From Candidatus Fischerbacteria bacterium RBG_13_37_8 (lineage in GTDB: Bacteria > Acidobacteriota > HRBIN11 > MFGW01): DNA of 6,619 bases. A program made the position numbers and the translations under genes. Shown here one piece after another: positions 5,024 through 6,619 of this stretch; within the stretch, counting starts at the first letter, position 1; each line of letters begins with the position of its first letter. The stretch spans positions 15,251 through 21,869 of the forward strand of contig MFGW01000210.1 in assembly GCA_001780385.1 (NCBI GenBank). Direction: 5' to 3'. Under the pieces are notes generated by a model. It did no database searches. It saw only the letters and a list, made by a program, of their open reading frames with translations, and was not told the origin of the DNA.

Positions 5024-5611
5024 CTAAAAATGCACGTCATACCTGTATGCAAACGTTGACCAGACAGTTACTTCAATTTCATTATTCGAGGATTTCCACG
5101 TCCATATCAATTTATCCCATTTATTTTTTTTATTCGGGAATACCAATGTACCTTTCCCTAAAATTTTTTCAATTATCTGTGCAGCCTCAGTGAGAATTGC
5201 GTCATCCAGAAAGGGGCTTACTATGCGAGCTTGTTGAAGCGTACATACCCCTTTATCGAGATCAGGATGAAACATAAATTCGGCACGGCATGATTGCATT
5301 TTAATCGTGCATTTATTGCACCATATGGCTTCTGGATTCCAGTCACATAGTTGTTCAGGATATCCATCTGATTCACATAGAGTGCTGTTAGTTTTTGACC
5401 AGTATTCATAAGACACATCCTGTTTGGCAATTTGAAGCAATTTCTTAAATTCGGCAAGTATGCTTTTTCTGCTTTCTTTTGTAGCTGTGACCGTATTTTC
5501 CTGAGGTGAAATTTCATCCTGGCTAAGTGCGCATGTTGGAATGCTTGCATAAGCGACAAGGATCAGGAATGTCATATTTAATATAATGAGCAAGCTGCGT
5601 AATTTGTTCAT
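5024..5611 (-). CDS. Exported protein, N-terminal frame
   Basis: The open frame reaches ATG 5641, with further ATGs at 5632 and 5611. ATG 5611 gives a textbook signal peptide: MNKLRSLLIILNMTFLILVA followed by YASIPTCALSQDE, with a likely signal peptidase I site after ALS. The cysteine is not in a lipobox. The first ATG (5641) overlaps a TATAAT sequence (5645-5640) that may be the -10 box, so it may not be in the mRNA. None of the three has a clear Shine-Dalgarno. The mature part carries a cysteine cluster (C, then CDWNPEAIWCNKCTIKMQSC) of the kind that forms disulphides outside the cytoplasm or binds metal. It ends early at TAG 5024-5026. Start choice is moderately sure, function unknown. Confidence 0.6.
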   Translation of the reverse strand: MNKLRSLLIILNMTFLILVAYASIPTCALSQDEISPQENTVTATKESRKSILAEFKKLLQIAKQDVSYEYWSKTNSTLCESDGYPEQLCDWNPEAIWCNKCTIKMQSCRAEFMFHPDLDKGVCTLQQARIVSPFLDDAILTEAAQIIEKILGKGTLVFPNKKNKWDKLIWTWKSSNNEIEVTVWSTFAYRYDVHF

Positions 5612-5639
5612 ATGCTGCCAGTATACTCTCATCGGCTTC

Positions 5640-5645
5640 ATTATA
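5640..5645 (-). promoter_or_regulatory. Possible -10 box for the exported-protein gene
   Basis: TATAAT on the minus strand overlaps the first possible ATG (5641). No convincing -35 lies 16-18 bases upstream (TAATAG at 5668-5663). If real, transcription starts near 5632 and the ATG at 5611 would be used. Confidence 0.3.
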
Positions 5646-5755
5646 CTATATTTTAACCAAAGCTATTAGAAATTTCAAATATTTTTGGTCAGGCACAGAG
5701 GCACCGCAATTCACCTTGAGCATTGTGCACCTATAAGAATGCATGTACAATAATC

Positions 5756-5784
5756 TTGACAGTTGACCAGAGATAGTATATACT
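5756..5784 (+). promoter_or_regulatory. Sigma-70 promoter of the toxin-antitoxin operon
   Basis: TTGACA (5756-5761), a 17-base spacer, then TATACT (5779-5784): a consensus -35 and near-consensus -10. Transcription should start near 5791, about 30 bases before the antitoxin ATG. Confidence 0.8.
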
Positions 5785-5795
5785 ATATACATACT
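5775..5795 (+). promoter_or_regulatory. Probable antitoxin operator
   Basis: AGTATATACT (5775-5784) is a perfect 10-bp palindrome covering the -10 box, followed by TATATAC and ATACT, so GTATATAC-like half sites recur at short spacing. Ribbon-helix-helix antitoxins usually repress their own operon by binding such tandem short sites; binding here is inferred from position and symmetry. Confidence 0.55.
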
Positions 5796-5822
5796 AATAA
5801 TATGTAATTACGAGGTGTAATT

Positions 5823-6083
5823 ATGATGAGAATCAATGTGATGTTAACAGAAGAGATTATTGAGCAGTTGGATAAAATCAGTAGAATTGAACAAAAGAAT
5901 AGAAGTGAGTTGCTGAGGGAAGCAGCAATATATCTCATAAAAGAACATCAGCGATTGATAGCTGAAAAAGAAAGAATCCTTCGGATAAAAAAGGCAATCA
6001 GTATTCAGGATACTATACGAAAAAAATCTGCCAGGTGGAACAGCACCGGAGAATTGAGGAAATGGAGGGAAACAACTTCATGA
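5823..6083 (+). CDS. Ribbon-helix-helix antitoxin (VapB-type partner of the PIN toxin)
   Basis: 86 residues. Residues 2-45 have the CopG/RHH pattern: a short beta strand RINVMLT, then helix EEIIEQLDKISRIE, a turn, and helix NRSELLREAAIYLIKEH. This fold dimerises and binds DNA through the strand. The charged C-terminal 40 residues (AEKERILRIKKAIS to RWNSTGELRKWRE) would wrap the toxin and neutralise it. GAGGTG (5812-5817) is the Shine-Dalgarno. ATG 5823 (5 bases spacing) and ATG 5826 (8 bases) both work; the second gives MRINVM. The stop overlaps the toxin start by four bases (ATGA), the usual coupling in type II systems. The strong promoter with a symmetric -10 region points to autoregulation. 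Confidence 0.85.
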   Translation: MMRINVMLTEEIIEQLDKISRIEQKNRSELLREAAIYLIKEHQRLIAEKERILRIKKAISIQDTIRKKSARWNSTGELRKWRETTS

Positions 6084-6502
6084 AGAATTACATTGTAGAT
6101 GCTTCAGTAATAATCAAATGGTTTAGCGGGTATGATGAGAATGATCTTGATAATGCGCTGACATTGCGTGATCAGCTTTTGGTGAAAGAATGCTCCATTT
6201 TAGTACCGGATCTGCTTTTTTATGAAATAGCCAATGCGCTTCGTTATAATTCCAGATTTACGGAACATGATGTAAAGTCAGCTTTAAACAGCCTCATTGA
6301 AATGGAGTTTGATGTAAGGACTGTCGAATCGAATATGGTCGAAAAAGCAATTGAAATAGCTTATGCATATAAAGTTTCTGTATATGATTCTTGTTATCTT
6401 GCATTATCACAAATTGAAGATAAGCCATTTATCACAGCAGATTATAAATTTGTTGAGCGCATAAAAGGATTCAAGCATATTATCAAGTTGGCTCAATTAT
6501 AA
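6080..6502 (+). CDS. vapC: PIN-domain ribonuclease toxin, VapC family
   Basis: 140 residues from ATG 6080. The PIN-domain acidic residues are in place: D7 (YIVDASVIIKWF), E49 (PDLLFYEIANALR), D103 (VSVYDSCYLALS) and D121 (PFITADYKF). They coordinate Mg2+ for endoribonuclease cleavage; known VapCs cut initiator tRNA or other tRNA or rRNA, but the target here cannot be read. The frame is open upstream to ATG 6035, but that start lies inside the antitoxin gene and adds 15 residues unlike any PIN domain. ATG 6080 forms the ATGA overlap and is preceded by GGAGG (6064-6068). All catalytic residues and the full length are kept, so the toxin should be active and held by the upstream antitoxin. The operon is probably chromosomal accessory DNA. 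Confidence 0.92.
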   Translation: MKNYIVDASVIIKWFSGYDENDLDNALTLRDQLLVKECSILVPDLLFYEIANALRYNSRFTEHDVKSALNSLIEMEFDVRTVESNMVEKAIEIAYAYKVSVYDSCYLALSQIEDKPFITADYKFVERIKGFKHIIKLAQL

Positions 6503-6516
6503 ATCGGTGCAGTAAA

Positions 6517-6584
6517 GGGGACAGGTGTTCACATGTTCGCAATTATGATATGTAACAATGGTGAACTTGTGAACACCGGTCCCC
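6517..6584. repeat. GGGGACAGG palindrome 3, possible terminator of the toxin-antitoxin operon
   Basis: The arms 6517-6538 and 6563-6584 match at 20 of 22 positions, with a 24-base loop. It begins GGGGACAGGTGTTCAC and ends GTGAACACCGGTCCCC, so it shares the GGGGACAGG ends with the other two palindromes but has TTCAC instead of TTTAC inside. It starts 14 bases after the toxin stop codon. A weak TCTTTT follows on the plus strand, so it may also end transcription. Confidence 0.75.
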
Positions 6585-6619
6585 GTCTTTTACTTGCAAC
6601 GAAGCGCTTAAATAAAGTA

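Larger units (their letters stand above)
4611..5641 (-). pseudogene. Exported cysteine-containing protein of unknown function, split by a frameshift
   Basis: Two overlapping frames join into one protein of about 330-340 residues if one base is restored in the T5 run (A5 at 5026-5030 on the plus strand). The first frame ends FAYRYDVHF with TAG 5024-5026; the other then reads LERSEENWNSDSWGGEDKLP and continues without a stop to 4611. The N-terminal part has a Sec signal peptide and a cysteine cluster. The C-terminal part is helical and TPR-like (DVLHHLAYSYDALWSLSL; HARLKAIELFKKYLKKYSHK). No family is recognised. No good start or Shine-Dalgarno serves the second frame (only TTG 4913), which supports a single original gene. 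A sequencing error in the homopolymer is as likely as true inactivation. Confidence 0.65.

Noticed and set aside
6035..6079. ATG 6035 as the VapC start
   Set aside because: It is deep in the antitoxin gene, and the added residues (MEQHRRIEEMEGNNF) are unlike a PIN domain; the ATGA overlap at 6080 is the typical arrangement.
1..6619. CRISPR array, tRNA or rRNA genes
   Set aside because: No regularly spaced short repeats, no cloverleaf with a TTCRANNC-type T-loop and no rRNA-like sequence were seen on either strand.

Overview
The window is about 39-40% GC by eye and comes from a bacterium. It carries the left part of a three-gene ABC export cluster of the Gld type, a decayed or mis-assembled ankyrin/beta-propeller gene, a split gene for an exported cysteine-containing protein, and an intact VapBC-type toxin-antitoxin operon. 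Nothing fixes the taxon. The Gld-type cluster, the GGGGACAGG palindromes and the GGCAGACC-type mini-hairpins would fit an uncultivated lineage of the Omnitrophota or Desulfobacterota kind, but that is a weak inference.

Layout. Everything from 1 to about 5640 reads on the minus strand. Read in that direction, a split exported-protein gene (5611/5641 to 4611) comes first, then repeat copy 2 (4582-4356), the broken ankyrin plus propeller gene (4320-2312), repeat copy 1 (2297-2090), the ABC ATPase (2080-1145), the ABC permease (1143-439), a hairpin spacer, and the start of a GldG-like auxiliary protein (330 to beyond the left edge). On the plus strand, from 5756 on, lie a promoter/operator, a ribbon-helix-helix antitoxin (5823-6083) and a PIN-domain toxin (6080-6502, 4-base overlap). 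A large palindrome (6517-6584) follows.

Most informative observations. (1) The ankyrin/propeller gene is in pieces: an open ankyrin frame with no start signal, a -1 frameshift in an A6 run, and an in-frame amber codon inside a propeller blade. (2) The exported-protein gene has a second frameshift, also one base short in an A/T homopolymer, so sequencing or assembly error must be weighed against real decay. (3) Two direct repeats of roughly 210-230 bp, one on each side of the ankyrin gene, each hold a 20-residue leader ORF with a Shine-Dalgarno and a GGGGACAGG palindrome whose loop region contains the leader's stop codon. In copy 1 this unit also has a near-consensus sigma-70 promoter and abuts the ribosome binding site of the ABC operon, so it may be that operon's promoter and leader. 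In copy 2 the -10 box is lost.

The best candidate for something undescribed is this repeat unit: a promoter, leader peptide and hairpin module present upstream of two different genes.
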